A stretch of DNA of 64,000 nt, taken from the NCBI RefSeq assembly GCF_000737335.2, contig NZ_JMCC02000061.1, positions 45,086-109,085 on the forward strand, in the 5' to 3' direction. Under the pieces are notes generated by a model. The model ran no database searches and was not told the DNA's origin. It saw only the letters and a program-made list of their open reading frames with translations. The stretch comes from Enhygromyxa salina (lineage in GTDB: Bacteria; Myxococcota_A; Polyangia; Nannocystales; Nannocystaceae). Numbering within the stretch: position 1 is the first letter of the stretch; each line of letters opens with the position of its first letter. The translations under genes were made by a program, and so were the position numbers. This document shows positions 17,488 to 30,395 of this stretch, one piece after another.

Positions 17488-18414
17488 ATGCAGTCGCTCG
17501 CTCTCGTGCTAACCGGTGCGTGGTTCGCCGTGGGTCCGATCCCCGGACCCGGCCAAGTTGATCATGACCCGCTCGATCCGCTGATCTACGGCGGCGACCC
17601 GGTCGTGCCAGGGGCGTGGCCAGCGGTGGTCTCGGTCCAGACCAACAAGCTGTGTACAGGCACCCTGGTCGCGCCCAACCTGGTGCTGACGGCCGCGCAC
17701 TGTTTTGACCCGGCGCCCCTGGGCGAGATCCGCGTCAGCTTTGGCGACGACCGGCTCAGCGGCGTGCAGATCATGTCGAGCGAGTGGGGCAGTCACCCGG
17801 ACTTTTGCTTGCCGTCCGAGTGCGGCGAGGATCTGCACGACTTCGCGTGGGTCCGCCTGCCGGGCGACATGCCGCTCGAGCCGATCTTGCCGATCACCAA
17901 CCAGGCGGAGTTCGACGAGCTGATGCAGGTCGGTCACGAGGCGGTGTTCGTTGGCTTTGGCGAGGACGAGGCGGGGGTCGTCGGGATTAAGCGCGAAGTG
18001 ACCGCTTCGGTGACCGGGTTCAACGAGTCGGGCCGCGAATTTCGGGCCGGCGGCGACGGCAACGACACCTGCCTGGGCGACTCGGGCGGGCCGGCGCTGA
18101 TCCAGCTCGCAACCGGAGATTGGCGGCTCGCGGGCGTGATCTCGCGCGGCGGCGAGTGTGGACTGGGCGGCATCTACGGGGTGCCGCTGCCAGAGCTGTG
18201 CTGGCTGCGTGACGACAGCGGCGTGGACCTGCTGCCCAGCGGCTGTGATCAGTGTGACTGTGTCGCGCTCGCCGGCGAGCGGGCCGACGACGGCTGCGGC
18301 TGCGAGATCAGCGGCGCCGGCTCAGTCAACGACCCCCGCGAGCTCTCGTGGTGGCTGCTGGTCCAGCTCGGGCTATTGGCGGGCCTCGGTGTTAGGGTCT
18401 GGTGGCGACGATGA
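17488..18414 (+). CDS. trypsin-like serine protease with MYXO-CTERM-like anchor
   Basis: 308 residues, secreted S1-family protease. The catalytic triad is readable: His71 in LTAAHC, Asp118 in HDFAWVRL and Ser199 in CLGDSGGP. A mature N-terminus of the form IYGGDPVVPGAW follows a short signal and propeptide. After the protease domain comes a Cys-rich linker (CDQCDC...GCGCEISGAG), then a hydrophobic helix and a terminal WWRR, matching the plan of myxobacterial C-terminal sorting signals. It probably acts at or from the cell surface. Its TGA overlaps the rtcB start codon (ATGA). Confidence 0.9.
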   Translation: MQSLALVLTGAWFAVGPIPGPGQVDHDPLDPLIYGGDPVVPGAWPAVVSVQTNKLCTGTLVAPNLVLTAAHCFDPAPLGEIRVSFGDDRLSGVQIMSSEWGSHPDFCLPSECGEDLHDFAWVRLPGDMPLEPILPITNQAEFDELMQVGHEAVFVGFGEDEAGVVGIKREVTASVTGFNESGREFRAGGDGNDTCLGDSGGPALIQLATGDWRLAGVISRGGECGLGGIYGVPLPELCWLRDDSGVDLLPSGCDQCDCVALAGERADDGCGCEISGAGSVNDPRELSWWLLVQLGLLAGLGVRVWWRR

Positions 18415-19643
18415 ACACGGGAAACTACGAAGTCGACAACCTCGAGGGTGCGGTCCCGATCAAGCGCTGGACCAAGGGGGTCCCGATCGAGGACGCGGCG
18501 CTGCGGCAGCTGGCCAACGTGGCGCGCTTGCCCTTCATCCACAAGTGGGTCGCGGCGATGCCCGACGCGCACTGGGGCATGGGCGCCACGGTCGGCTCGG
18601 TGATCCCCACCAAGGGCGCAATTGTGCCAGCGGCGGTCGGCGTGGATCTTGGCTGCGGCATGATGGCGGTCGAGACCTCGCTGCGGGCGGAGGACCTACC
18701 CGACACGCTTGGGCCGGTGCGCGCGGCGATCGAGCGGGCCGTGCCCCACGGCCGCAGCAACAACCGGCGCAGTCGCGACAGCGGCGCGTGGGGAGACATC
18801 CCCAAGCAGGTTGGTGGGCGCTGGTCCAGCGAGCTGTCATCGCGCTTCGACGTGATCGTGGACAAGCACCCCAAGATCGCCGACGCCAACCACGTCGTGC
18901 ACCTTGGCACGCTCGGGACCGGCAACCACTTCATCGAGCTGTGCCTCGACGAGCGCGAGCAGGTCTGGGTGATGTTGCACTCGGGCTCGCGCGGGGTCGG
19001 CAACCGGATCGGCTCGTACTTCATCCGCCTGGCCCGCGAAGAGATGCGGCGGTGGTTCATCAACCTGCCCGACGAGAACCTCGCGTACTTCCCAGAGGGC
19101 ACCGAGCACTTCAACGACTACGTGCAGGCGGTTGGCTGGGCCCAGGACTTCGCGCGGATCAACCGCGAGCTCATGATGGCCGCGGTGCTGGCTGCGCTCG
19201 AGCAAGCCCCGGGTCTGCGCCCGTTCACGACCCCCAGCGTGGCCGTGAACTGTCATCACAACTATGTCGCGCGTGAGCGGCACTATGGCGCCGAGGTGTG
19301 GGTCACCCGCAAAGGGGCGGTGCGCGCTGGCGACGGCGAGTACGGGATCATCCCCGGCAGCATGGGCGCAAAGTCGTTCATCGTGCGCGGCAAGGGCCAC
19401 CCCGAGAGCTTTTGTTCGTGCAGCCATGGCGCCGGCCGGGCGATGTCCCGAACCGAGGCCCGCAAGCGCTTCACCGTTCAGGATCACGCCGAGGCCACCA
19501 AGCACGTCGAGTGTCGCAAGGACGAGGGCGTGATCGACGAGACCCCCGCGGCCTACAAGCCGATCGAGGCGGTGATGGCCGCGCAGGCCGACCTCGTCGA
19601 GATCGTGCACACGCTTCGCCAAGTTGTGTGCGTCAAAGGCTGA
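18411..19643 (+). CDS. rtcB: RNA-splicing ligase RtcB
   Basis: A 410-residue GTP/Mn-dependent RNA ligase joining 2',3'-cyclic phosphate (or 3'-phosphate) to 5'-OH ends. Family motifs are intact: the metal-binding Cys in VGVDLGCGMMA, GTGNHFIE, HSGSRGVGNRIG and the guanylylation region CSCSHGAGRAMSR. Length is typical. ATG at 18411 overlaps the protease stop; a GTG nine bases earlier is possible. In many bacteria rtcB sits with rtcA and a sigma-54 regulator; here it sits behind a surface protease, so the overlap may be incidental. Confidence 0.96.
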   Translation: MNTGNYEVDNLEGAVPIKRWTKGVPIEDAALRQLANVARLPFIHKWVAAMPDAHWGMGATVGSVIPTKGAIVPAAVGVDLGCGMMAVETSLRAEDLPDTLGPVRAAIERAVPHGRSNNRRSRDSGAWGDIPKQVGGRWSSELSSRFDVIVDKHPKIADANHVVHLGTLGTGNHFIELCLDEREQVWVMLHSGSRGVGNRIGSYFIRLAREEMRRWFINLPDENLAYFPEGTEHFNDYVQAVGWAQDFARINRELMMAAVLAALEQAPGLRPFTTPSVAVNCHHNYVARERHYGAEVWVTRKGAVRAGDGEYGIIPGSMGAKSFIVRGKGHPESFCSCSHGAGRAMSRTEARKRFTVQDHAEATKHVECRKDEGVIDETPAAYKPIEAVMAAQADLVEIVHTLRQVVCVKG

Positions 19644-19701
19644 CACAGACCCCCGCACTTCTCCGCGCGCGTTGGACGGGGGGTGTGGTAAGGGTCCCGC
19701 G

Positions 19702-21246
19702 ATGGCATCCACTCGGACCCGGGACAAACAGCTCGTCGTCGTTCGCAAGCTCCGCAAGCGGGATCTCGAGCAGGTTCGAGACCTGCAGCGGGAGTGCTTC
19801 CCCGGCATCGCCCCCTGGTCGAAGGCCCAATTCAACCGGCTGATCGAGATGTTCCCCGAGGGGCAGCTGTGCGTCGATCTCGACGGAAAGATCGTCGCGA
19901 CGTCCAGCTCGCTGCTCGTCAACGGCGCCGCCTATACCCAAAACCACGCCTTCAAGGATCTCGAGATCACCGGCTCGGCCAGCGCCTTCGACCCCGAGGG
20001 TGACACCCTGTACGGCATCGACATCGCCGTGCGGCCGCGCAGCCGCGGGCAGCGGTTCGCCCGGCGCCTGTATGAAGCGCGCAAGGAGCTGGCCCGAACC
20101 CTCAACCTGCGGCGCATGTTGATCGGCGGCCGGGTGCCAAACTTCCACAAGCACCAAGGCGAGCTCTCGATCCACGACTATGTGGCGCACGTCGTTCGCA
20201 AGCAGATCCGCGACACGACCCTCAACGCCCAGCTCGCCAACGGCTTTGCGATCCGTCGGGTGCTGCCAAACTACCTGCCCTCGGATGCCGAGAGCTGCGG
20301 CTTCGCGGTGCTGATGGAGTGGCTCAACCCCCACTACACGCCGCCGCAGGCGCTCGCGCCCGACTCGGTCCGGGTCGCAACCGCGAACTACCAGATGCGA
20401 TCCGTCGCGAGCTTCGAGGAGTTTGCGACCCAGTGCGAGTTCTTCATCGACACGGCGGCCGACTATCACTGCGACTTCGTGCTGTTCCCCGAGCTGCTGA
20501 CCAACCAGCTGCTGGGGCTGCTACCGCCCGAGCGCCCGGCGCTGCAGGCTCGCAACCTCGATCGCTTCACCGAGCAGTACATCGACTATTTTCAGCGCAG
20601 CGCGATCAAGTACAACGTCAACGTGATCGCCGGGAGCCACCTCACCGTCGAGAAGGGGCGCTTGTTCAATATCGCGTATTTGTTCCACCGCGACGGTCGG
20701 GTCGAGAAGCAATACAAGCTCCACATTACCCCGGCCGAGCAGCGCTGGTGGGGCGTCGAGCATGGCAACGACGTCCAGGTGTTCGACACCGACATGGGCA
20801 AGGTCGCGATCTTGATCTGCTACGACGTGGAGTTCCCCGAGCTGGCCCGGGTCGCCGCCGGGCGTGGGGCGCGGATCATGTTCATCCCCTACAACACGGA
20901 CATTCGCGCAGCCCACATTCGGGTCCGCTCGTGCGCCGCGGCCCGGTGCATCGAGAATCACGTGTACTGCGTGCTCTCGGGCCCGATCGGCAACCTGCCG
21001 CAGGTCGAGGGCGCCGACATTCACTACGCCCAAGCGGCGATCCTGACGCCCTCGGACATCCAGTTTCCACGCGATGGGATCGCGGCCCAGGCCAACGAGA
21101 ACGTCGAGGCCCTGATCATCCACGACCTGGACATGGCCGTGCTCCGGCGAACCCGCAAGCTCGGCAGCGTGCGGCCGTGGGTTGACCGGCGGACGGACCT
21201 TTACAAGGTCATGATCAAAGACGGCGACAAGCCAACCGAATACTGA
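19702..21246 (+). CDS. GNAT acetyltransferase / carbon-nitrogen hydrolase fusion
   Basis: 514 residues with two enzymatic domains. Residues about 10-190 are GNAT-like (VRPRSRGQRFARRLYEARKEL is the acetyl-CoA loop region). Residues about 235-500 are a nitrilase-superfamily amidohydrolase with its Glu-Lys-Cys triad visible in LFPELLTN, EKQYKLHITPAE and LICYDVEFPE. This fused arrangement is known across bacteria, but the physiological substrate is not settled. The start at 19702 removes a non-conserved leader read through the intergenic region. It converges on the kinase gene 10 bases downstream. Confidence 0.93.
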   Translation: MASTRTRDKQLVVVRKLRKRDLEQVRDLQRECFPGIAPWSKAQFNRLIEMFPEGQLCVDLDGKIVATSSSLLVNGAAYTQNHAFKDLEITGSASAFDPEGDTLYGIDIAVRPRSRGQRFARRLYEARKELARTLNLRRMLIGGRVPNFHKHQGELSIHDYVAHVVRKQIRDTTLNAQLANGFAIRRVLPNYLPSDAESCGFAVLMEWLNPHYTPPQALAPDSVRVATANYQMRSVASFEEFATQCEFFIDTAADYHCDFVLFPELLTNQLLGLLPPERPALQARNLDRFTEQYIDYFQRSAIKYNVNVIAGSHLTVEKGRLFNIAYLFHRDGRVEKQYKLHITPAEQRWWGVEHGNDVQVFDTDMGKVAILICYDVEFPELARVAAGRGARIMFIPYNTDIRAAHIRVRSCAAARCIENHVYCVLSGPIGNLPQVEGADIHYAQAAILTPSDIQFPRDGIAAQANENVEALIIHDLDMAVLRRTRKLGSVRPWVDRRTDLYKVMIKDGDKPTEY

Positions 21247-21256
21247 GTTCAGGTCG

Positions 21257-22825
21257 TCAGCGGCGGGCGACGTGACAGGTCGCGGATCGTGTCATCGCGT
21301 TGGCGGGCGGTGGCGTCGGTGGTTGATCGGCGGCCGCGGTGTCGCCGGGCGGAGGCTCGACGACATCCACGCTGGGGCCGTCTTGGGCGGGGGCGGGGTT
21401 GGGGGCGCGCGCAGGGGTTGGGGGCGTGTCGGCGGCGAGCAGCTGGGCCAGCAGCACGATCACGGCGGTCAACAAGATCAACGCCGCCGCGCCGCCGATG
21501 ATCGCTAGCCACATCGAATAGGTCACGGCGGCCCAACCGTGGTCGATGATCGGGCTGGCTTGGGACCTGAGGAGCGGGGTCGAGACCGAGTCCTCGCCGG
21601 TCTCGGAGAGCTCGTGCTTGGCGACCCGCTCGGGGTGCGCACAGCTGCTGTGCGCGGGCAGGACCTCGGTGGCCACGATCCGCTCGCAAGGCTCGTGGTG
21701 CTCGCCCGTGTGGGTTGCGTGGGCCTCGGGCGCTGCGAGGGGCGCGATCGGGCCTGCCGGTGGATCTCGCTCCGTGACCTCGCGGTGGGGATCATGCTCG
21801 GGGATGCCGTCGAGCTGGGGGCGCTTGGCGATCTTGGAGTCCGCCGCGTCCTGACCGATCTGCACGCTCAAGCCGTGGAGGTGGGCTTCGTCGACCCCGC
21901 TGAGCAGCTGCGTGACGCCCGAGCGCCGCCGGCCGATCAGCCGCGCGTAGTAGTTGGTCTTGAGCCGCTCGCCAGCGGCGAGGTAGCGGGGGCAATGCTC
22001 GATCAACACCGCCCGCGCCTCGCTGGCGCGCGGTCGATCTCGGTGATCGGTGGCGACCATTCGCCTGCGCAGATCGTCGAGCCACTTGGGGACGTCGGTG
22101 CGTGTCAGCTCGGGCGGCGGCCCTTCGAGCACGCGCGAACGAAATTGGTCGGGGGTGCAGCCGTCGAGGAAGCGGTTGCCATCGAGCATCTCGTGGAGCA
22201 CGACGCCGAGCCCGTAGATGTCGGTCTCGCGCTTGGGATCGCCCACGAGCTGCTCGGGCGACATGTAGCGCGGGGTCCCGATCGCCCGGGTCATGGGGCC
22301 GGCGGTGGCCGCAAACCGTGCGATCCCAAAGTCGGTCAGCTTCACCTCGCCGCTGGACGAGATCATGATGTTCCCGGGCGTGACGTCCGAGTGGATGATG
22401 CCCGCGTCCGCGCCCCCGACCGTGCGCTCGTGCGCGTAGTCGAGGGCGGCCAACACCTCGCCAATGATGAATGTCGTGATCTCGATGTCGAGCGGGAGCA
22501 GCTCCTCTTTTTCAGCCTCCTTGAGGAAGCTGCGCAGGTCGATGCCGTCAACCCGCTCCATCACCAAGAACGGGCGCCCACCCTTGTCCGTGCCGATGTC
22601 GATGACCTTGACGATCCGGCTGTGATCGAGCTGCGTGGCGATGCGAGCCTCGTCGAAGAACAGCTGGCGCTCGCGGGTGGTCTCGGTGAAGTCGAGGTGC
22701 AGCAGCTTGATCGCGCAGGGCACCACGACATGGTTCTCTTTGATGCGCGCCGCCTCCCAGACCTCGCCCATGCCACCGCGGCCAAGCCGTCTGAGCAAGC
22801 GGTACTCGTTGTTGAGCATGTGCAT
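21257..22825 (-). CDS. Ser/Thr protein kinase with single C-terminal transmembrane helix
   Basis: 522 residues. A PknB-type kinase domain occupies about 1-275: Gly-rich loop LGRGGMGEVWEA, Lys in CAIKLLH, catalytic loop HSDVTPGN, DFG and YMSPEQ. The usual HRD is HSD, i.e. a non-RD kinase that keeps the catalytic Asp. A long variable, His/Glu-rich linker follows. One transmembrane helix lies at about 437-465, with a short Pro-rich extracytoplasmic tail lacking a known sensor domain. ATG at 22825 or 22819 are both plausible starts; TTG at 22840 is less so. Confidence 0.9.
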   Translation of the reverse strand: MHMLNNEYRLLRRLGRGGMGEVWEAARIKENHVVVPCAIKLLHLDFTETTRERQLFFDEARIATQLDHSRIVKVIDIGTDKGGRPFLVMERVDGIDLRSFLKEAEKEELLPLDIEITTFIIGEVLAALDYAHERTVGGADAGIIHSDVTPGNIMISSSGEVKLTDFGIARFAATAGPMTRAIGTPRYMSPEQLVGDPKRETDIYGLGVVLHEMLDGNRFLDGCTPDQFRSRVLEGPPPELTRTDVPKWLDDLRRRMVATDHRDRPRASEARAVLIEHCPRYLAAGERLKTNYYARLIGRRRSGVTQLLSGVDEAHLHGLSVQIGQDAADSKIAKRPQLDGIPEHDPHREVTERDPPAGPIAPLAAPEAHATHTGEHHEPCERIVATEVLPAHSSCAHPERVAKHELSETGEDSVSTPLLRSQASPIIDHGWAAVTYSMWLAIIGGAAALILLTAVIVLLAQLLAADTPPTPARAPNPAPAQDGPSVDVVEPPPGDTAAADQPPTPPPANAMTRSATCHVARR

Positions 22826-23403
22826 GCGAAAAGCACCCAAAGATCAGACTGTACTCCAGACCGGCGGGCGAGGAGCGGGGCAGCGCCAAGACAAGACCGC
22901 AGCATTGAGAAAGTGGCATTGTTTGGCTCCGGTTGCAAAGCCAGCGGATAACCGCGAACTGGAGCGTGTGGGTCTGGCACGGCGTGCCTCAGCGCATCGC
23001 CCATGAGTTGCAATGGGTTCACTTTGTGCTGTGGGTATGTGGATTTGGATCATCGCATCGATTGCGCGACTCCATTCAGGCGGCGAGTTGCCGGCCAGGA
23101 ACGCTGTAGCCGGCCCTGGATGACCCCGCCGTGTTCGCGGTCGCGGTGAGGCGGGCGGGTACGGAACGCTCCCACCAAACCGGGCGATCGCGTGCGCGGG
23201 CCCGCTCTCGAGAGGGAAGATCCACGGCGGCGGCGAGCAATGATTGCAGGTGAGCCTGCGCGCCCATGCAGTGATTGCAGCCCGATGCGTGGCAGTTGTC
23301 GGGCGTTTCGTGGCCAGTGGGCTCGTCCCGGTCGCCCGAGCGCGCGCGGCGGATCCCTGCGAGCGCGGGTGACCGGGGTGTTAGGGTGACGCTCTCGTCA
23401 GTC
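22826..23403. other. divergent intergenic region, no gene seen
   Basis: Nearly 580 bases between divergent genes. The part nearest the kinase (22840-23060) is less GC-rich than average. Short open frames on both strands lack protein-like composition. It presumably carries two divergent promoters, but I cannot identify them. Confidence 0.4.
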
Positions 23404-25329
23404 ATGATCCCTTCGCTTCAAGCCAATCGGTCGCAGTGGTCGGGTCGCGGATTCGAGATCTGGTTCTTCGTCGTGCTGGTGCCCGGGATCGAGCGCGCGC
23501 TGTGGGTTCGCTTCACTCGCTTCGCCAGCGACCGCTCGAGCGACGCGCGGGTCTGGGCGGTGGTGTCGGAGCGCGGGGCGACCACAGCCGCACGCGAGAT
23601 CCACCCGCTCACGGCGATGTCGACCCACGACGACGCGGGGGAATTTCGTGTGCGGGTCGGCGACGCGGAGTTTGGCCACGGGCGCTCCAAGGGGAGCTGT
23701 GCTGGCAGCGGCGCCCCGATCCGCTGGGAGCTTGGCTACGACGCAACCGATCCGCTGGTCGAGCGCGTGCCGAAGCTGCCTGGCTTCGTGCCCTTGGGCA
23801 CCCACGCGACCCACCCCCACGCCGACGCGGCGGTGACCGGCTGGGTCGAGCTCGACGGGCAGCGGCTCGATCTCGACGGCGGCCTGCTCACGCAGATGCA
23901 CATCTGGGGGAAGCAGCGGCTCGAGTGGCTGCGCTGGGTCTGGGCGCCGCGCTTCACCGCAGGCGACGCCTCGCTCGAGCTGACCGCGGTCGCGCCCAAG
24001 GCTGGCGGCGCCAACCTGTGCTCGCTGTGGGCCAAGCTCGGCGACGAAGTGGTCGACAACACCAGCCTGACCAAGTCAGCGCGGGCGAGCGTGGCGTCGA
24101 TCCGGGCCGGCGTGCTGCACCACGCCACCACCTACTCGGGCGGGCGGATGCTGGTGCGCGGCTGGGCCCCTCCGGCGACCTACGCCGGCTGGGACTACCG
24201 AAAGCTCGAGGGCGGCGATCTGCACGTCGCGCAGACCAACCTCGCGCAGGTGGAGGTCGAGCTGTACGAGCGCGCCGGCTTGGGAGCGCTGCCGAAGCAA
24301 CGCTTGCGCTCGAGCTGCGCTGCCATCGAATTTCATGGACCCGAGGACTACGAGGAGTTCTCGTACGTCGGCTGGGACGAGCCCAAGGCCGCGATCCGAG
24401 CGCGCAGGGCCACGGATGCATCGCTGCAATCAGATCCGCGGGCAGAGTTGCGGGCCGAGCCGCGGGCCGAGCCGCCGGGCGCGGGCGCGTGGATCGACAC
24501 CCCGGCGCCAACGGGGATCATCGCGCTGGGGCTCACGTACAAGGCCCACGCCAAAGAGACCGCGAGCGGGCCTGATCCGGTCGTGTTCGACAAAGATCCC
24601 GCGGTCTGGTCGCCCGGTGCGGGTGAGCTGTTGCGGCCCTCCTCGTCGCGCTTGCGGGCGGTGCTCGAGGCCTTGGATCCAACCTTGTCCAAGGCCATGA
24701 GCTCGTTCGGGTTCGTGCCGGCCATGCTCGACTACGAGGTCGAGCTTGGCTTGATCTTGCTCGATGGCCTCGCGGATCCTGGCAAGCTCGACACGCTGGC
24801 CAGCGGGGGGCGGGTCGCCCTGGTGGTGGCCAACGACGTGACCGCGCGCAGCGTCCAGATCCTTGGCGAAGGTCAGCCGAATCGTCTGGCCTACTGGCGC
24901 GCCGCCAAGTCGCTGCCGGGCTTCGCTCCGACCAGCGCGCGCGCGTGGGTGCCCGCGCAGTTCAACCTCGACGCCTGGCCAGCGCTGCGGCTCGAGACCC
25001 TGGTCAACGGCGAGGTCCGACAAGACGCGGGGCTAGAGCTGTTGCTCGAGACACCTCGCCAAATGTTGACGCGCGTGTGCGAGGCCCGCGGGGCGATCCC
25101 GCCGGGTACCTTGTTGCTGACTGGAACCCCGTCGGGTGTGGCGTTCACGGTCCCGCGCTGGAAGCGGGTCATGGGTGAGCGCCTGCTGGACCGGTTGGGC
25201 AAGCTGCGGGCCGCGATCCGAAGCTTTGCCACCTCAACCATGTTCCTGCGGCCTGGTGATGTCGTCGAGGTCCGCGCGGGCTACCTCGGCTCGATCGAGC
25301 GCGTGGTTGGGGTCGAGCCCGATGACTGA
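23404..25329 (+). CDS. fumarylacetoacetase-family enzyme fused to an N-terminal calycin-like domain
   Basis: 641 residues. The C-terminal part (about 375-635) is a fumarylacetoacetate hydrolase (FAH) fold, with the metal-binding acidic run MLDYEVELGLIL and the later ANDVTARSVQ and LLLTGTPSGV motifs. FAH enzymes cleave or isomerise beta-diketo acids. The N-terminal part (about 1-330) starts SQWSGRGFEIWFFV and runs through GRSKGSCAGSGAPIRWEL and HIWGKQRLEWLRWVWAPRF, resembling the beta-barrel calycin plan of CrtC/AttH-type proteins; that likeness is inference. An Ala/Arg/Glu-rich linker joins the halves. ATG at 23404 gives a complete N-terminal domain. It lies 13 bases before the giant kinase gene and may share its transcript. 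Confidence 0.8.
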   Translation: MIPSLQANRSQWSGRGFEIWFFVVLVPGIERALWVRFTRFASDRSSDARVWAVVSERGATTAAREIHPLTAMSTHDDAGEFRVRVGDAEFGHGRSKGSCAGSGAPIRWELGYDATDPLVERVPKLPGFVPLGTHATHPHADAAVTGWVELDGQRLDLDGGLLTQMHIWGKQRLEWLRWVWAPRFTAGDASLELTAVAPKAGGANLCSLWAKLGDEVVDNTSLTKSARASVASIRAGVLHHATTYSGGRMLVRGWAPPATYAGWDYRKLEGGDLHVAQTNLAQVEVELYERAGLGALPKQRLRSSCAAIEFHGPEDYEEFSYVGWDEPKAAIRARRATDASLQSDPRAELRAEPRAEPPGAGAWIDTPAPTGIIALGLTYKAHAKETASGPDPVVFDKDPAVWSPGAGELLRPSSSRLRAVLEALDPTLSKAMSSFGFVPAMLDYEVELGLILLDGLADPGKLDTLASGGRVALVVANDVTARSVQILGEGQPNRLAYWRAAKSLPGFAPTSARAWVPAQFNLDAWPALRLETLVNGEVRQDAGLELLLETPRQMLTRVCEARGAIPPGTLLLTGTPSGVAFTVPRWKRVMGERLLDRLGKLRAAIRSFATSTMFLRPGDVVEVRAGYLGSIERVVGVEPDD

Positions 25330-25342
25330 CGCCCAATGATCG

Positions 25343-29428
<4,086 letters not shown>

Positions 29429-29429
29429 T

Positions 29430-29828
29430 GTGGAAATTTTAGTTCAAGAAGCAGAGGGTTGTCTCGGTGGGGGATATCGGGTCGTGTTTTCCTGTGAGGC
29501 AGGAAAGGGGCGGTCTGGTTGGTCAGGGCAGGAGCCGCCCGTGGTCGGCGCAACCTACGACGCGGAGTTGGACGTAGAGGATTCGATTGAGCTCGGCCGC
29601 AACGCCACTATCACCAGCGATGGAGACAACGGAATTTCCATGGAAGCCGGCAAGGTCGTTGTCACTGGGGTCATCGAATCGAGAGACGGCGACGGGATGA
29701 CCTATCTTCGGGTGGCGCGTGACTGTTTGCTCATGATCGAGTCAGATGATGATGACCTTGGGGTAGGGTCTCGTGTTCGGATCTCGTTGTCCGGCGGCGA
29801 GCTACAGTTGACCCCAATGGGCGGATGA
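29430..29828 (+). CDS. small beta-rich hypothetical protein
   Basis: 132 residues from a GTG at 29430, one base after the kinase stop codon. It reads as a compact beta-strand protein (GYRVVFSCEAGKG, VVGATYDAELDVEDSIELG, VVVTGVIESRDGDGMTYLRV, GVGSRVRISLSGGELQLTP), perhaps OB-like. Base composition is less GC-rich than the kinase. Small proteins like this often occur as immunity or orphan genes near polymorphic-toxin debris. The adjacent minus-strand remnant of a PAAR-like gene makes that tempting, but it is only inference. Confidence 0.6.
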   Translation: MEILVQEAEGCLGGGYRVVFSCEAGKGRSGWSGQEPPVVGATYDAELDVEDSIELGRNATITSDGDNGISMEAGKVVVTGVIESRDGDGMTYLRVARDCLLMIESDDDDLGVGSRVRISLSGGELQLTPMGG

Positions 29829-29859
29829 AGCGAACCGTCTCTCCAGCCTTGCCTGGCGC

Positions 29860-29982
29860 TACAGAAGCCCGTGGCGCAATGTGTCGTGCGCCGCACGCCG
29901 GAATTTTCGTCGAGGGCGCGAAGCCGAAACGCCGTTGTGGTCGGCCCTCGCCGAAAGGTGATGCAACCCCTGTGCGGGTTGG
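29860..29982. repeat. degenerate relative of the 63.5-kb palindromic element
   Basis: From TACAGAAGCCCGTGGCGCAA this stretch aligns with the reverse complement of 63555-63639 through CCGGAATTTTCGTCGAG and AGCCGAAACGC. The far end (GATGCA...GCGGGTT) is a decayed likeness of the second terminal repeat. The internal part is shorter than in the intact copy. It is flanked by TA on the left. Confidence 0.6.
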
Positions 29983-29990
29983 CGGCGCCG

Positions 29991-30361
29991 TCAAGACGCG
30001 GCGTGTACGTTTGCGGCCAGCTGATCCAGCTCCGCCTCGGCCTTCCGCATGTAGTAGCCCCCCGCGCTGATGCCGTTGTCGTCGCTCCCGTTCCCGTTGT
30101 GCAGGGTCGCGTCGAAGAAGCGCAGGACGCCCTTTCCTTCAAAGCGTACGTCGGGACTGCACGACCCCCAGCTGAGCGCGTCCTTGATCTTCCCGGACAG
30201 CACCCCCCCCCAGCGCTCCCGGCCTCGTCGCCCGTGCTCATTCGCAGGGTCGCGCCTTCCACGGCCACCGCGTTGCCCTTGATCGTGATCTTGCGCGTAC
30301 CTCTGGTCAGATCCGCGGTCCGGGCGATGTTCGGGTAGGCAAGGCGCGTCCGCTCACCCAA
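29991..30361 (-). pseudogene. PAAR-like (DUF4150) protein, truncated and frameshifted
   Basis: Two minus-strand frames together encode a recognisable PAAR-like domain of the type that tips type VI secretion spikes or heads effector proteins. The first has LAYPNIARTADLTRGTRKI, then VAVEGATLRMSTGDEAG; the second continues LSGKIKDALSWGSCSPDV and RFEGKGVLRFFDATLHNGNG, stopping at 29991. They meet at a run of nine C on the plus strand (30203-30211). One more base would restore the frame. The usual N-terminus is missing, with a transposase remnant just upstream. No VgrG or other secretion gene is nearby. The shift could be decay, slippage-based switching or a sequencing error. Confidence 0.75.
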
Positions 30362-30395
30362 GCATGTTCAAGCGGGAGGGCTGCCGCGGTGGGGC

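Noticed and set aside
22979..22993. TGGCAC...TGC string resembling a sigma-54 promoter
   Set aside because: Spacing between the -24-like and -12-like elements is wrong by one base and no enhancer site was seen.
23076..23405. 109-residue minus-strand ORF opposite the FAH gene start
   Set aside because: No recognisable domain; its start overlaps the likely control region of the FAH gene. Not excluded, only unsupported.
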